Part shown: positions 1 to 8,745 of the stretch, piece after piece
Position numbering within the stretch: the stretch's first letter is position 1
Layout: each line of letters opens with the position of its first letter
Source: Lachnospiraceae bacterium C6A11
Lineage (GTDB): Bacteria > Bacillota > Clostridia > Lachnospirales > Lachnospiraceae
Direction: 5' to 3'
NCBI GenBank assembly: GCA_000702245.1
Contig: JNKY01000001.1
Coordinates: 62,001 to 126,000 of the forward strand
Length of the DNA stretch: 64,000 nucleotides
Program-made: the position numbers and the translations under genes
Notes under the pieces: model-generated
Told to the model about the DNA's origin: nothing
What the model saw: the letters and a program-made list of their open reading frames with translations, nothing else
Database searches by the model: none

Positions 1-109
1 TGAGTACGGCCGCTGGTACTGTAAGGGTGGCAAGGTTGACTTTAACTACAACGGAACTGTGACCTATAACGGTACAAAGTACACCATTAAGGGCGGCAAG
101 GTTCAGTAG
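1..109 (+). CDS. 3' end of a secreted protein with wall-binding-type repeats (partial)
   Basis: The reading frame is open from base 2 and ends at TAG 107-109; its start lies outside the window. The 35 visible residues contain [18 protein letters not shown], which has the aromatic/glycine pattern (W-Y-x-K-x-G-K-V-D-F-x-Y-x-G) of short C-terminal cell-wall or carbohydrate-binding repeats found in exported Lachnospiraceae proteins. It ends K-G-G-K-V-Q. A terminator follows. The full function cannot be judged from the tail alone; surface location is an inference from the repeat type. Confidence 0.6.
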   Translation, partial: EYGRWYCKGGKVDFNYNGTVTYNGTKYTIKGGKVQ

Positions 110-141
110 CCCGGAGTTAATTTAATATTTTGAATGTTCAC

Positions 142-184
142 GCTGCGATCTTTGGAGCTTTCCGAAGGTCGCAGCCTTTTGTTT
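142..184 (+). terminator. Rho-independent terminator
   Basis: A 14-bp stem (142-155 with 162-175, two G-U pairs) with a 6-base loop is followed by TTTTGTTT. It ends the transcript of the upstream wall-repeat gene. Confidence 0.75.
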
Positions 185-204
185 ATGTTGTTTTCCTGCA
201 TATT

Positions 205-233
205 TTGTGATAAAATTATACGATATATATAGA
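205..233 (+). promoter_or_regulatory. Putative promoter for the flippase gene
   Basis: TTGTGA at 205-210 and TATAGA at 228-233 are 17 bp apart, in an AT-rich stretch just after a terminator and 80 bp before the flippase start. The match is moderate. Confidence 0.35.
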
Positions 234-313
234 GAAGTGAACTAACAGTCAAGAGGGGCATTAATATAATTCACAGGCGGGGTTAAAACTGTGAAAGGAT
301 CACAATTTGGATA

Positions 314-1792
314 ATGTCAGATAAGAAACAGGCGTCACTCAAAGTCAATTTCATACTGAACGCGATACTCACGATGTCGGGATTTATCTTCCCGCTTATT
401 TCCTTCCCGTACGTATCGAGAATACTGAAGCCGGTGGGCACGGGAAAGGTTCAGTTCGCAGCAAGTATCGTTTCGTATTTTGCAATGTTTGCGGCACTCG
501 GAACATCGACCTATGGTGTCCGCGCGTGCGCGAAGGTCAGGGACGACAGGGAGAAGCTGTCTAAGACAACTCAGGAAATATTTTACCTGAACGTTCTGAC
601 CAGTGTCATCTCATATGTGCTGCTGTTCGGCTGTATACTGTTTATTCCAAAGCTGCGAAATGAGAAGTGGCTCTACTTCATCTCGAGCCTGCTGATCTTC
701 TTCACAACGATTGGCATGGAGTGGCTCTACAAGGGCCTTGAAAAATACAAATACATCACCATCCGTTCGGTGATCTTCAAGTTCATCGCACTGATCGGTA
801 TGTTCCTTCTTATCCACAAGAAGGCTGACTACGAGATTTACGCGGGACTGACGATCTTCGCATCGTCTGCATCGGGAATTCTGAATTTCCTGAACGCGAG
901 AAAATACGTCAGCTTCAGAAGGCTGGAGCATTACGACTTTAAACCGCACCTTAAGGCTCTGCTGGTGTTCTTCGCCATGAGCTGTGCAACAACGATATAT
1001 CTGCATCTGGACACGGTCATGCTTGGCTTCATGACGAACGACACGGAGGTTGGATATTATAACGCTTCCGTTAAGATCAAGACGATCCTGGTCAGTGTCG
1101 TGACCTCGCTTGGAGCGGTGCTCCTGCCGAGAGCAGCCTACTATGTTGAGCACAACATGATGGACGACTTCAGGAAGATCACGTCGAAGGCACTGAACTT
1201 TGTCTGGATATTTGCGACACCATTGATGGTGTATTTTATGCTTTTTGCGTCGGAGGGAATCTACTTCCTGTCCGGTAAGGACTACGCAGATGCGATAGTA
1301 CCGATGATAGTGATCATGCCGACAACACTGCTGATCGGTCTCACAAATATCATGGGAATAGAAATACTCGTGCCAACAGGACGCGAGAAAATAGTACTTT
1401 ATTCGGAGATCGCAGGCGCGATAGTCGACCTGATACTGAACGCGATACTCATCCCGCAGCTGAAGTCTACGGGAGCTGCCATCGGAACGCTGGTGGCTGA
1501 GCTGGTGGTATTTATCTATCAGTACATCGCGCTTAAGAAGGAAGTCAGCGACGACTTCAGGCACACAAGCTACTGGAAGATAATGATCGCACTGATCCTT
1601 GCGTCGGGCGCATCCTTCTGGGTGAAGCTCCTGCCGCTGGGCAACTCGATGCTCCACAGCTTCGTCAAGCTGGGCATCTCCGGAGTGATGTTCTTCGCAG
1701 TTTACGGTGCCATACTCATCGCAACTAAGGAGAAGATGGCGCAGAACATATTTGGAACTATTATAGGTAAGCTCCGTAAGAAGAAAATCTGA
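314..1792 (+). CDS. Wzx-type polysaccharide flippase (MATE/MOP superfamily)
   Basis: A 492-residue, very hydrophobic protein with about 12-14 predicted membrane helices. The N-terminus (N-F-I-L-N-A-I-L-T-M-S-G-F-I-F-P-L-I-S-F-P-Y-V-S-R) and the later S-T-G-A-A-I-G-T-L-V-A-E motif are typical of the polysaccharide_synt/RfbX family, which flips lipid-linked sugar repeat units across the membrane. Known homologues are 470-500 residues, so it is full length. ATG 314 is the only sensible start; an AAAGGA lies rather far upstream (about 15 nt). It precedes a UDP-galactopyranose mutase and a cytidylyltransferase, which supports a cell-surface glycan role. The sugar carried cannot be read from the sequence. 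Confidence 0.9.
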   Translation: MSDKKQASLKVNFILNAILTMSGFIFPLISFPYVSRILKPVGTGKVQFAASIVSYFAMFAALGTSTYGVRACAKVRDDREKLSKTTQEIFYLNVLTSVISYVLLFGCILFIPKLRNEKWLYFISSLLIFFTTIGMEWLYKGLEKYKYITIRSVIFKFIALIGMFLLIHKKADYEIYAGLTIFASSASGILNFLNARKYVSFRRLEHYDFKPHLKALLVFFAMSCATTIYLHLDTVMLGFMTNDTEVGYYNASVKIKTILVSVVTSLGAVLLPRAAYYVEHNMMDDFRKITSKALNFVWIFATPLMVYFMLFASEGIYFLSGKDYADAIVPMIVIMPTTLLIGLTNIMGIEILVPTGREKIVLYSEIAGAIVDLILNAILIPQLKSTGAAIGTLVAELVVFIYQYIALKKEVSDDFRHTSYWKIMIALILASGASFWVKLLPLGNSMLHSFVKLGISGVMFFAVYGAILIATKEKMAQNIFGTIIGKLRKKKI

Positions 1793-1944
1793 TCATACGG
1801 GCAAATTATTAAGAATAAAGTTTATAAGGGTATTAAATGATGTGGATCGATCCGTGAGCAGAATGTGTCCCTGAAGGCGTATTTTGTTACAAATGAAGGG
1901 ACATATTATGGCGCGGATCGTTAACAAGGGATTAGGAGGTAATA

Positions 1945-3093
1945 ATGATGGCACAGTTTGATTATCTGATTGTAGGAGCGGGTCTCTACGGAGCAACCTT
2001 TGCGCGTATCGCAGCCGAGAAGGGCAAGAAGGTTCTTGTGATCGACAAGAGGACTCACGTTGCAGGAAATGTATTTACGGAGGAGATCGAGGGCATCCAG
2101 GTTCACAAGTATGGGGCTCACATCTTCCACACAAACATTAAACGCGTTTGGGAATTTGTCCAGAAATACGCTGATTTCAACCGCTTCACGAACTCACCGG
2201 TTGCCAATTACAAGGGCGAGCTGTACTCACTTCCTTTCAACATGTACACCTTCAACAAGATGTGGGGCGTTGTAACGCCTGAGGAGGCTGAGAAGAAGAT
2301 TGAGGAGCAGAGGGCTGATGCCAAGGCTGCCATGGAGGCAGAGGGCGTGACTGAGCCGAGAAACCTCGAGGAGCAGGCCATCCTCCTGATCGGACGCGAC
2401 ATCTACGAGAAGCTGGTCAAGGGCTACACCGAGAAGCAGTGGGGCAGACCTTGCACGGAGCTTCCTGCATTTATCATCAAGCGCCTTCCGGTTAGACTGA
2501 CCTTCGACAACAACTACTTCAACGCGCTGTATCAGGGCATCCCGATCGGCGGCTATACGAAGATGGTTGAAAATATGCTTGATCACGAAAATATAGAGGT
2601 TCGCACCGGCGTTGAGTATTTTGAAAATAAGCCGGAGCTCGACCTCCTTGCAGATAAGATTCTTTACACCGGACCTATCGACGCTTACTTCAATTACAGC
2701 AAGGGCACACTCGAGTACCGTTCTGTTCGTTTCGAGAACGAGATCCTCGACAAGCCTTCCTTCCAGGGAAATGCAGCTGTAAACTACACGGATTCCGAGA
2801 CTCCTTGGACACGTATCATCGAGCACAAGTGGTTCGAGTTCGGCAAGGACAAGGACGGCAACGACCTTCCGAAGACGGTCATCAGCCGTGAGTTCAGTTC
2901 GGAGTGGAAGCTGGGCGACGAGCCTTACTATCCGGTAAATGACGAGAAGAACAGCGCACTTTACGCTGAGTACAAGAAGCTCGCAGACGCTGAGGACAAG
3001 GTTATTTTCGGCGGCCGTCTGGGCGAGTACAAATACTATGATATGGACGCAGTTATCGCTGCTGCACTTACGAAGGCAGACGAGACACTGTAA
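1945..3093 (+). CDS. glf: UDP-galactopyranose mutase
   Basis: Converts UDP-galactopyranose to UDP-galactofuranose using reduced FAD; galactofuranose is a building block of surface glycans. The 382 residues begin with an FAD-binding fold (D-Y-L-I-V-G-A-G-L-Y-G-A, residues 6-17, then V-L-V-I-D-K-R) and contain the family signatures H-K-Y-G-A-H-I-F-H-T and E-K-Q-W-G. Length is normal for bacterial Glf. The start ATG 1945 is 5 nt behind GGAGG (1935-1939); a second ATG follows directly at 1948. The 152-bp gap from the flippase holds no other gene. Cytoplasmic; the product would feed a galactofuranose-containing polymer exported by the neighbouring flippase (inference). Confidence 0.95.
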   Translation: MMAQFDYLIVGAGLYGATFARIAAEKGKKVLVIDKRTHVAGNVFTEEIEGIQVHKYGAHIFHTNIKRVWEFVQKYADFNRFTNSPVANYKGELYSLPFNMYTFNKMWGVVTPEEAEKKIEEQRADAKAAMEAEGVTEPRNLEEQAILLIGRDIYEKLVKGYTEKQWGRPCTELPAFIIKRLPVRLTFDNNYFNALYQGIPIGGYTKMVENMLDHENIEVRTGVEYFENKPELDLLADKILYTGPIDAYFNYSKGTLEYRSVRFENEILDKPSFQGNAAVNYTDSETPWTRIIEHKWFEFGKDKDGNDLPKTVISREFSSEWKLGDEPYYPVNDEKNSALYAEYKKLADAEDKVIFGGRLGEYKYYDMDAVIAAALTKADETL

Positions 3094-3213
3094 ATAAACG
3101 ATTAGAATAAAACAGTCGAAGATATTTCGATAATATGAGACTGTAGTGATACATGGAAACATCGACGTAGTTGATATGGTTGCGGCTACTGAGTGACTGA
3201 GAGTGTGAATCGA

Positions 3214-4101
3214 ATGAACATCGCTGTAATATTTGCCGGGGGCTCCGGCACCCGAATGACAAATGCAGATAAACCGAAGCAGTTTCTGATGGTTCACGGA
3301 AAGCCGATCATCGTGCATACGATCGAGAAGTTCCAGAAGCATCCGGAGATCGACGGCATAGTTGTAGCTTGTCTTCCGGACTGGATCTCTTACGTCGAAG
3401 AGATGAAGAAGCGCTACGGCCTCACAAAGCTTGGCGCCATCGTTCCGGGTGGAAATACAGGTCAGATGTCCATCTACAACGGACTCAAGGCTGCCGCAGC
3501 AACCTACGGACTGACGGTTTCCTGCGGCGAAGAAGAGAGTAAGAGTGCTTCGACAAATGAGCTTTTGTATACTACGGGATTTGCTGTAGAGAGAAATATA
3601 GTTCTCATCCACGACGGAGTGCGCCCGCTCATAGATGAGAAGATCATCAGCGATAATATTTCCGCTGTAAAGAAATACGGTTCTGCAATCACCTGCACCC
3701 CTGCAACTGAGACTGTAATCCTTGTTGGGGATGAGGCGGTTGAAGAAACAGCCGGAGAGACTGACAGTACACGGATAGGAGAAACATCCACGGATTCAGT
3801 CAGTGTGAAGAATGAAAAAACAGCTCAGGTAGAGAATCATGTTACCAACGTTCCGGACAGGAGCCGCAGTCGTTTCGCGAAGGCACCACAGAGCTTCTTC
3901 CTTGATGATATCCTCGAGGTTGAGGAGAGAGCCATCAGCGAGGGTAAGACCAACATGATCGATTCCTGTACGCTTATGAAGGAGTATGGCTACCCGCTTC
4001 ACACAGTCATCGGACCGTATTACAACATCAAGATCACAACACCTGAGGATTTTATAATTTACAGAGCTCTCTACGATGCAATTGAGAATGATCAGCTCTA
4101 A
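3214..4101 (+). CDS. IspD/TarI-family cytidylyltransferase with two low-complexity insertions
   Basis: Transfers CMP from CTP to a sugar or polyol phosphate (methylerythritol-4-P for IspD, ribitol-5-P for TarI). The N-terminal A-G-G-S-G-T-R-M, then K-P-K-Q-F-L and I-H-D-G-V-R-P-L-I are the nucleotide-binding and family motifs, with A-P-Q-S-F-F further on. The protein is about 295 residues, longer than the usual 230-240. The excess sits in two acidic, Ser/Thr-rich stretches (about 3524-3590 and 3730-3845). The frame is open from GTG 3193, but ATG 3214 fits the family N-terminus; neither has a strong ribosome site. Next to Wzx and Glf, a TarI-like role in a teichoic-acid-like or surface polymer seems likelier than isoprenoid synthesis, but this is unresolved. 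Confidence 0.8.
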   Translation: MNIAVIFAGGSGTRMTNADKPKQFLMVHGKPIIVHTIEKFQKHPEIDGIVVACLPDWISYVEEMKKRYGLTKLGAIVPGGNTGQMSIYNGLKAAAATYGLTVSCGEEESKSASTNELLYTTGFAVERNIVLIHDGVRPLIDEKIISDNISAVKKYGSAITCTPATETVILVGDEAVEETAGETDSTRIGETSTDSVSVKNEKTAQVENHVTNVPDRSRSRFAKAPQSFFLDDILEVEERAISEGKTNMIDSCTLMKEYGYPLHTVIGPYYNIKITTPEDFIIYRALYDAIENDQL

Positions 4102-4233
4102 ACATACAGAATCCAAAATGAGCAATCAATAGCAGCTCGGAAACATCGAAAACGGCATCACTTGATCGGAACAACCGAATTGATCGGAGAACATTGAACA
4201 TTAACAGATCGCAACAGGATAAGGACGGTATAG

Positions 4234-6156
4234 ATGCAGTACAACGTTGATTTTGAAGTATGTGCGCTCATATTTATGATTGTATTATATTTGAATTTTG
4301 TCATGGTCAAGCGCCTCAGCAACGCGCAGACGAGGACTTACAATGCTCTGATGATCGTGACTATATTTGATATTGCCCTGGATGTGGCCAGCAGCGTTCT
4401 GATCAACGGCTATACGCCGGAGAACAAGACCGCAAATATAGCTGCGTGTACGGGTTTTCTTATCTTGCAGGCATTTCTGCCGTACATCCTGATGAATTAT
4501 ATCGTCATTCTCGCAGACACCGATTATTCAAAGAAGAAGAGAAACTTCTATTTCGTTGTGTCCATCCCGATGCTGTCGCTCGAAATCATCACGATAATGA
4601 ATCTGTTCGGGCCGCTGACCTTCTATTTTGACAAAACCGGTTATCATCATGCGGTTCTGCATGATCTCTATTATATATTTGCGGCGTTCTACATAATCGT
4701 CAGCCTCGCGTATGTGCTGACAAGCTACAAGAAGGTGCCGCTCAAGAATCATATCCGTATCTATGTGATGGCTGCCGTTATCGCGGCTACGACATTGCTC
4801 CAATATTATCACCCTGAATACAATCTGACCGGCGTCGGTGTTGCGATAGGTATTTTCATCCTCTATCTGACGGTTGAGAATCCGGCAACCTATGCTGATT
4901 CGGTTACCGATGCGATGAACAGAAGGGCCTTCTTCAGGCATCATTATGAGCTTGTGAGAATGCATAAGCAGTCGCAGATATACGTGATGGCGCTCGATAA
5001 TTTCAAGATAATAAATGAGGTATTTGGCATGGAGGGCGGCGACGAGCTGATGCGCCGTCTGGTGAACTCGCTGAAGCAGGGCTATCCGAAGGGCAAGATC
5101 TTCAGGTACAACAGCGATATATTTGCGCTGATCCTGCATCATAAGAGCCAGCTGAATACCGACGAGACCGAAAATCTCCGGCACATCATCGGAAATAAGG
5201 TTGAACTGAACGGCCTGGAGGTTGAGCTTTCGGCCTGTGTCTGCCATATTCCTGCAAAATACGAGCTTAAGACGTCCCTCGAGCTGACGAAGGCGATCGA
5301 CTACGCGGTCAGTGAGGTGAAGAGCAGGGGCAAGGGCCAGAGGATGGAGCTTTCTGAGCAGTTCTTCAACGATATGAAGAGGCACGCGACGATCGAGCAG
5401 GCGATGCTTGCGGCTATCGACACCAACTTCTTCGAGGTGCATTACCAGGTTATTTACGACGCAAATACGAAGAGCTTCCGTTCGATGGAGGCGCTGGCGC
5501 GACTGAATGTTCCGGGCTACGGATATATCTCGCCGGATGAGTTCATCAAGATCGCCGAGCAGAACGGTATGATCAACCAGATAGGCGTTCTCGTGCTCCG
5601 CGAGGTCTGCAAGACCATCAAGGAGGAGAAGCTTCGCGAGCTCGGCGTCGAGTTCGTCGAGGTCAATCTGTCCGTTGTTCAGTGTATGAGGGATAATCTG
5701 CGCGACGAGATCGTCGGAGTCATCGAGGAATACGGCGTTCCGGCCGATATGATCAACCTTGAGATCACCGAGAGTGTGGCTGCGTATTCCGAAAATACGC
5801 TTATTGAAAATATGGAGAAGCTTATCGAGGCGGGCATCGATTTCTCGCTTGATGATTACGGTTCAGGCTATTCAAATATCAATTATATCGCGCTTCTGCC
5901 GTTTAAGATCATCAAGATAGACAAGGAATTCGTCTGGGCCGGCTTCAGAGATGAGAAGATGAGCCGCATCCTTAAAAATACGATCGAAACCTTCAAGGAT
6001 ATCGGCTTTAAGGTGCTTGCGGAAGGCGCCGAGAGTAAAGAGATGGTTAGCGCCCTTATAGAGATGGGCATCGATCACATCCAGGGCTACTACTACTCGA
6101 AGCCTGTTCCACGGGAAGAGATGGTTGCACTGTTGAAGAGCAACACTATAAAATGA
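4234..6156 (+). CDS. Membrane c-di-GMP protein: N-terminal membrane domain, degenerate GGDEF, intact EAL
   Basis: 640 residues. About seven hydrophobic segments fill residues 1-215 and probably form a membrane sensor. A GGDEF-like domain follows (about 225-375), but the signature site reads R-Y-N-S-D-I-F instead of RxGGDEF, so it should not make c-di-GMP. The C-terminal EAL domain (about 390-640) keeps M-E-A-L-A-R (E419), N-L-S-V, E-I-T-E-S, D-D-Y-G-S-G-Y, K-I-D-K-E-F and A-E-G-A-E, so c-di-GMP hydrolysis is plausible. AAGGA lies 9 nt before ATG 4234. It is a single gene between the glycan genes and a convergent RNase H gene. Substrates and ligand are unknown. Confidence 0.9.
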   Translation: MQYNVDFEVCALIFMIVLYLNFVMVKRLSNAQTRTYNALMIVTIFDIALDVASSVLINGYTPENKTANIAACTGFLILQAFLPYILMNYIVILADTDYSKKKRNFYFVVSIPMLSLEIITIMNLFGPLTFYFDKTGYHHAVLHDLYYIFAAFYIIVSLAYVLTSYKKVPLKNHIRIYVMAAVIAATTLLQYYHPEYNLTGVGVAIGIFILYLTVENPATYADSVTDAMNRRAFFRHHYELVRMHKQSQIYVMALDNFKIINEVFGMEGGDELMRRLVNSLKQGYPKGKIFRYNSDIFALILHHKSQLNTDETENLRHIIGNKVELNGLEVELSACVCHIPAKYELKTSLELTKAIDYAVSEVKSRGKGQRMELSEQFFNDMKRHATIEQAMLAAIDTNFFEVHYQVIYDANTKSFRSMEALARLNVPGYGYISPDEFIKIAEQNGMINQIGVLVLREVCKTIKEEKLRELGVEFVEVNLSVVQCMRDNLRDEIVGVIEEYGVPADMINLEITESVAAYSENTLIENMEKLIEAGIDFSLDDYGSGYSNINYIALLPFKIIKIDKEFVWAGFRDEKMSRILKNTIETFKDIGFKVLAEGAESKEMVSALIEMGIDHIQGYYYSKPVPREEMVALLKSNTIK

Positions 6157-6168
6157 TACGCATATTTG

Positions 6169-6903
6169 TTACAGGATACCTACAGCTTGTTTTGCTAAAT
6201 GGTCGGCTTCTTCGTTGCCTTCTACGCCGGAGTGTCCTTTGACTTTGACAAAGGTAAGCTTGATACGGCGCTTGGCGTGCTGCATGAAGTCGTGGTACTC
6301 GATAGTGCCGGCTTTGTTGCGCTTCCATGCTCCGGTTGCCCACTTTTCGATCCCTTCGTAATCGTAGTAGATTGAGAGCTCCGGAAGGCCGAGCTCGATA
6401 GCTTTCTCAACTGCGGCTACGCTGCCACATATTTCTCCGGCAACGTTACGCATAGAGGCCATCTCTTCATCGTTATCGCTTCCGGTGAGGATGATCTTCT
6501 CGCCATTCACAACCAGAAATCCACCATAACCATAGACTCCTGTTGCAATGTTGAAGGAGCCATCAACGAAAGCGTAGGGACCTACGATATTGCCTGATTC
6601 ATGCAAGCTTCGCGTGCCTGATTCAGTTTTAGATTTTGAATTGGATGTGACGGTTTCTTTTGTATCTGATGTGACCAATCTGTCAATAGATTGCATCGGT
6701 TCGACATTGTGGTATACATCAAACAGATTTAGTTGATTATTTGTTTCGATAATTCCAAGATATTCTCTGGCTTCTGACTCGGTCTTGAAACTTTTGTATT
6801 CTGCGCCGGAATAGCCGCTTACATTCTCGCGGCATTCATCCCAGCTCATATATATTCCCGGAACCTTTCCGTTCTTCACTGCGTAGTATTTTACGTTACT
6901 CAT
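6169..6903 (-). CDS. Viroplasmin-RNase H family protein
   Basis: 244 residues. The N-terminal 45 residues (Y-Y-A-V-K-N-G-K-V-P-G-I-Y, then Y-K-S-F-K-T-E-S-E-A) match the caulimovirus viroplasmin domain, which binds RNA-DNA hybrids. The C-terminal part (Y-A-F-V-D-G-S-F, E-I-C-G-S, Y-Y-D-Y-E-G, V-K-V-K-G-H-S-G, G-N-E-E-A-D) has the Asp-Glu-Asp-Asp catalytic set of type 1 RNase H. The product should cut RNA in RNA-DNA hybrids. The frame is open to 6936, but ATG 6903 has an AGGAAA ribosome site 7 nt upstream and fits the family start. A linker of about 50 polar residues joins the domains. It converges with the EAL gene, only 12 bp apart. Confidence 0.93.
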   Translation of the reverse strand: MSNVKYYAVKNGKVPGIYMSWDECRENVSGYSGAEYKSFKTESEAREYLGIIETNNQLNLFDVYHNVEPMQSIDRLVTSDTKETVTSNSKSKTESGTRSLHESGNIVGPYAFVDGSFNIATGVYGYGGFLVVNGEKIILTGSDNDEEMASMRNVAGEICGSVAAVEKAIELGLPELSIYYDYEGIEKWATGAWKRNKAGTIEYHDFMQHAKRRIKLTFVKVKGHSGVEGNEEADHLAKQAVGIL

Positions 6904-6980
6904 ACTTGATTTCCTGCTGTATATACCATATCTCAAAACGATGATTTGTTACTAGAAATATATTCATACTAAATTAATGG

Positions 6981-8288
6981 TTATGCCCGGTATACGATTC
7001 GGCCGCCGCATATAGTATAGTGAATCTTTCCCGGGAGCTCCCAGCCGATAAACGGACTGTTGGTGGCCTTCGATGCGAACTCCTCCTCGCGGACGGTCCA
7101 CAGCTCATTTTCTCCGAAGATAACAAGATCTGCTACTGCGCCCTCTGCGATGCCCTCAGGGATCATACGGTAGAAGCGTGCAGGAGCGTCACTCATAAGC
7201 GAGATAAGCTTCATCAGGCTGATGTGGCCCGGCTGAACAAGCGACTTAATACCAAGGGCGAGGGAGGTCTCGAGACCTGTGATGCCGCTTGGTGCCTGTG
7301 CGAGAGGCCTTGCCTTCTCCTCAGCGCTGTGAGGAGCGTGGTCGGTAACTATCATATCTATGGTGCCGTCCTTCAGGCCTTCGATGATCGCGAGTCTGTC
7401 CTCTTCGGTACGGAGAGGCGGATTCATACGCGCATTTGTGCCGTATTTCAGCACGGCTTCTTCGGTAAGCGTGAAGTGGTGAGGCGTCGCTTCGGCGTGG
7501 ATGTCGGCACCCTTTGCCTTGTATTCGCGAACGATATCAACCGAATTCTTTGAGCTGATGTGCTGGATGCAGAGGGATGCGCCGGTTTTTAGGGCAAGCT
7601 CTGCGTCGCGGGCGGTCATGGTTTCTTCGGCAAGTCTGTCGGCTCCGCCGTAGTTAAGCTGCTCAGAAACAGCGCCCTTGTTTACGCCTGCCTGATAAAC
7701 GTATTTTGGATCCTCTTCGTGGAGAGAGACCGGAAGATCGAGCTCGGCGGCTTTCTTCAGCGCCGCGGTGAGCACAGCTTCGTCCATGATCGGGAGGCCG
7801 TCGTCGGTAAAGCCGGCAGCGCCCTCGGATGCGAGAAGCTCCATGTCGACAAGCTCCTTGCCCTGCATGCCCTTTGTGACGGTAGCAGTCTGGAGCACAT
7901 TTATGTCCGTCTCCTCGCCCTTCTTCTGGATGTAATGAAGGGTCTCGGCGTTATCGACCGGCGGTTTGGTATTTGCCATGCAGATGACGGTGGTCACGCC
8001 GCCTCTTGCGGCAGCGGCAGCACCGGTGATGATGTCTTCCTTGTAGGTGAAGCCGGGATCACGAAAATGCACGTGTGCGTCGACAAGGCCGGGCGCGATC
8101 GTGAGCCCATCTGCGTCAATAACTGTAAGTTCGGTGTCGGTGATAGCCTCACCGATGTATTTCTTGGTGTCCTCCGGCGTGATTGTGTCCTCGATGCTGA
8201 GGATCTTTTTGCCGGCGATGAGGACGTCCTTAACTGCGTCGGTTTCTGTAACCGGATCAACTATATGTCCATTCTTTATTAATATCAT
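6981..8288 (-). CDS. pyrC: Dihydroorotase
   Basis: Closes N-carbamoyl-aspartate to dihydroorotate in pyrimidine synthesis; cytoplasmic zinc enzyme. 435 residues, typical of the class I dihydroorotases of Firmicutes. Metal and substrate motifs are D-A-H-V-H-F-R-D-P-G near residue 65, S-L-H-E-E-D, E-A-T-P-H-H-F and V-T-D-H-A-P-H-S. The frame is open to 8360, but ATG 8288 follows AAGGAG by 8 nt and gives the expected M-I-L-I-K-N-G start. It stands alone, not in a pyr operon. A TATAAT with an extended TGT lies about 85 bp upstream. No PyrR-type leader was seen. Confidence 0.95.
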   Translation of the reverse strand: MILIKNGHIVDPVTETDAVKDVLIAGKKILSIEDTITPEDTKKYIGEAITDTELTVIDADGLTIAPGLVDAHVHFRDPGFTYKEDIITGAAAAARGGVTTVICMANTKPPVDNAETLHYIQKKGEETDINVLQTATVTKGMQGKELVDMELLASEGAAGFTDDGLPIMDEAVLTAALKKAAELDLPVSLHEEDPKYVYQAGVNKGAVSEQLNYGGADRLAEETMTARDAELALKTGASLCIQHISSKNSVDIVREYKAKGADIHAEATPHHFTLTEEAVLKYGTNARMNPPLRTEEDRLAIIEGLKDGTIDMIVTDHAPHSAEEKARPLAQAPSGITGLETSLALGIKSLVQPGHISLMKLISLMSDAPARFYRMIPEGIAEGAVADLVIFGENELWTVREEEFASKATNSPFIGWELPGKIHYTICGGRIVYRA

Positions 8289-8372
8289 AGTTAGCTCCTT
8301 CTTATATCTGCTTTGTAATATCAAACTGCGTTTTGTTTGGCTGTTATGATCAATAATCATCTCACAGTTGTG

Positions 8373-8381
8373 ATTATAACA
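8373..8381 (-). promoter_or_regulatory. Extended -10 promoter for pyrC
   Basis: On the minus strand TGT directly precedes TATAAT (8378 to 8373), an extended -10 element; no good -35 is visible. The start of transcription would be near 8366, giving a leader of about 80 nt before pyrC. Confidence 0.5.
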
Positions 8382-8402
8382 GAAAAATAGGATTGTGCAT
8401 AT

Positions 8403-8497
8403 AACGAAACAACCCTGTCACGAAAGCGACAGGGTTGACTGCGTAGGAGGGTTTTTAAAAGGGGGATCAGTATATGAGATACTGTTTCCTACGTAGT
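8403..8497 (-). ncRNA. Candidate C-rich small RNA
   Basis: A roughly 95-nt unit on the minus strand. A near-consensus promoter lies directly upstream (8504-8533). The predicted start falls at the foot of a 10-bp stem (8487-8496 with 8439-8448), which encloses a 6-bp hairpin (8479-8484 with 8468-8473) and a single-stranded region with the runs CCCCC and CCCTCC. It ends in a perfect 10-bp hairpin (8428-8437 with 8410-8419) followed by TTTCGTT, a terminator. No ORF or ribosome site is seen. The C-rich runs are complementary to Shine-Dalgarno sequences, as in known C-rich regulatory RNAs of Firmicutes. The alternative is a structured leader of pyrC, but pyrC has its own -10 downstream of the terminator. 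Confidence 0.6.
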
Positions 8498-8503
8498 GGG
8501 TTA

Positions 8504-8533
8504 ATTATAAATAAAAACCACTCTCATTGTCAA
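8504..8533 (-). promoter_or_regulatory. Strong promoter for the candidate small RNA
   Basis: On the minus strand TTGACA (8533-8528) and TATAAT (8509-8504) are separated by 18 bp, one of the best sigma-A matches in the window. No coding sequence follows; the first thing downstream is the structured RNA candidate. Confidence 0.7.
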
Positions 8534-8623
8534 CAGTAGAATTATGAAAATTCCTTGAAAACATCTTGAAAATACGGGATTTTTCGAACTCAAAAATAAC
8601 CTTATGATCGGGGAGGATTAAGG

Positions 8624-8652
8624 TTGTGCGCCGGCCATAAATGTGGTATATT
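8624..8652 (+). promoter_or_regulatory. Putative promoter for degV
   Basis: TTGTGC (8624-8629) and TATATT (8647-8652), spacing 17 bp, about 95 bp before the DegV start. Confidence 0.45.
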
Positions 8653-8745
8653 TACTGTGTATGTTTATCGGTATTTTACAGATCGAGGATGTATTTTAAA
8701 TAATAGTGCAAAGGTTTATTTGTGACAGGGGAGAGAGGTGTTAAA

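Noticed and set aside
2227-3612. A 461-codon open frame on the minus strand across glf and the cytidylyltransferase gene
   Set aside because: It lies wholly antisense to two well-supported genes and has no family likeness or ribosome site; it follows from codon bias on the other strand.
8289-8500. pyrC leader riboswitch or PyrR attenuator
   Set aside because: No PyrR-binding consensus; the structured part ends in its own terminator before the pyrC -10 element.
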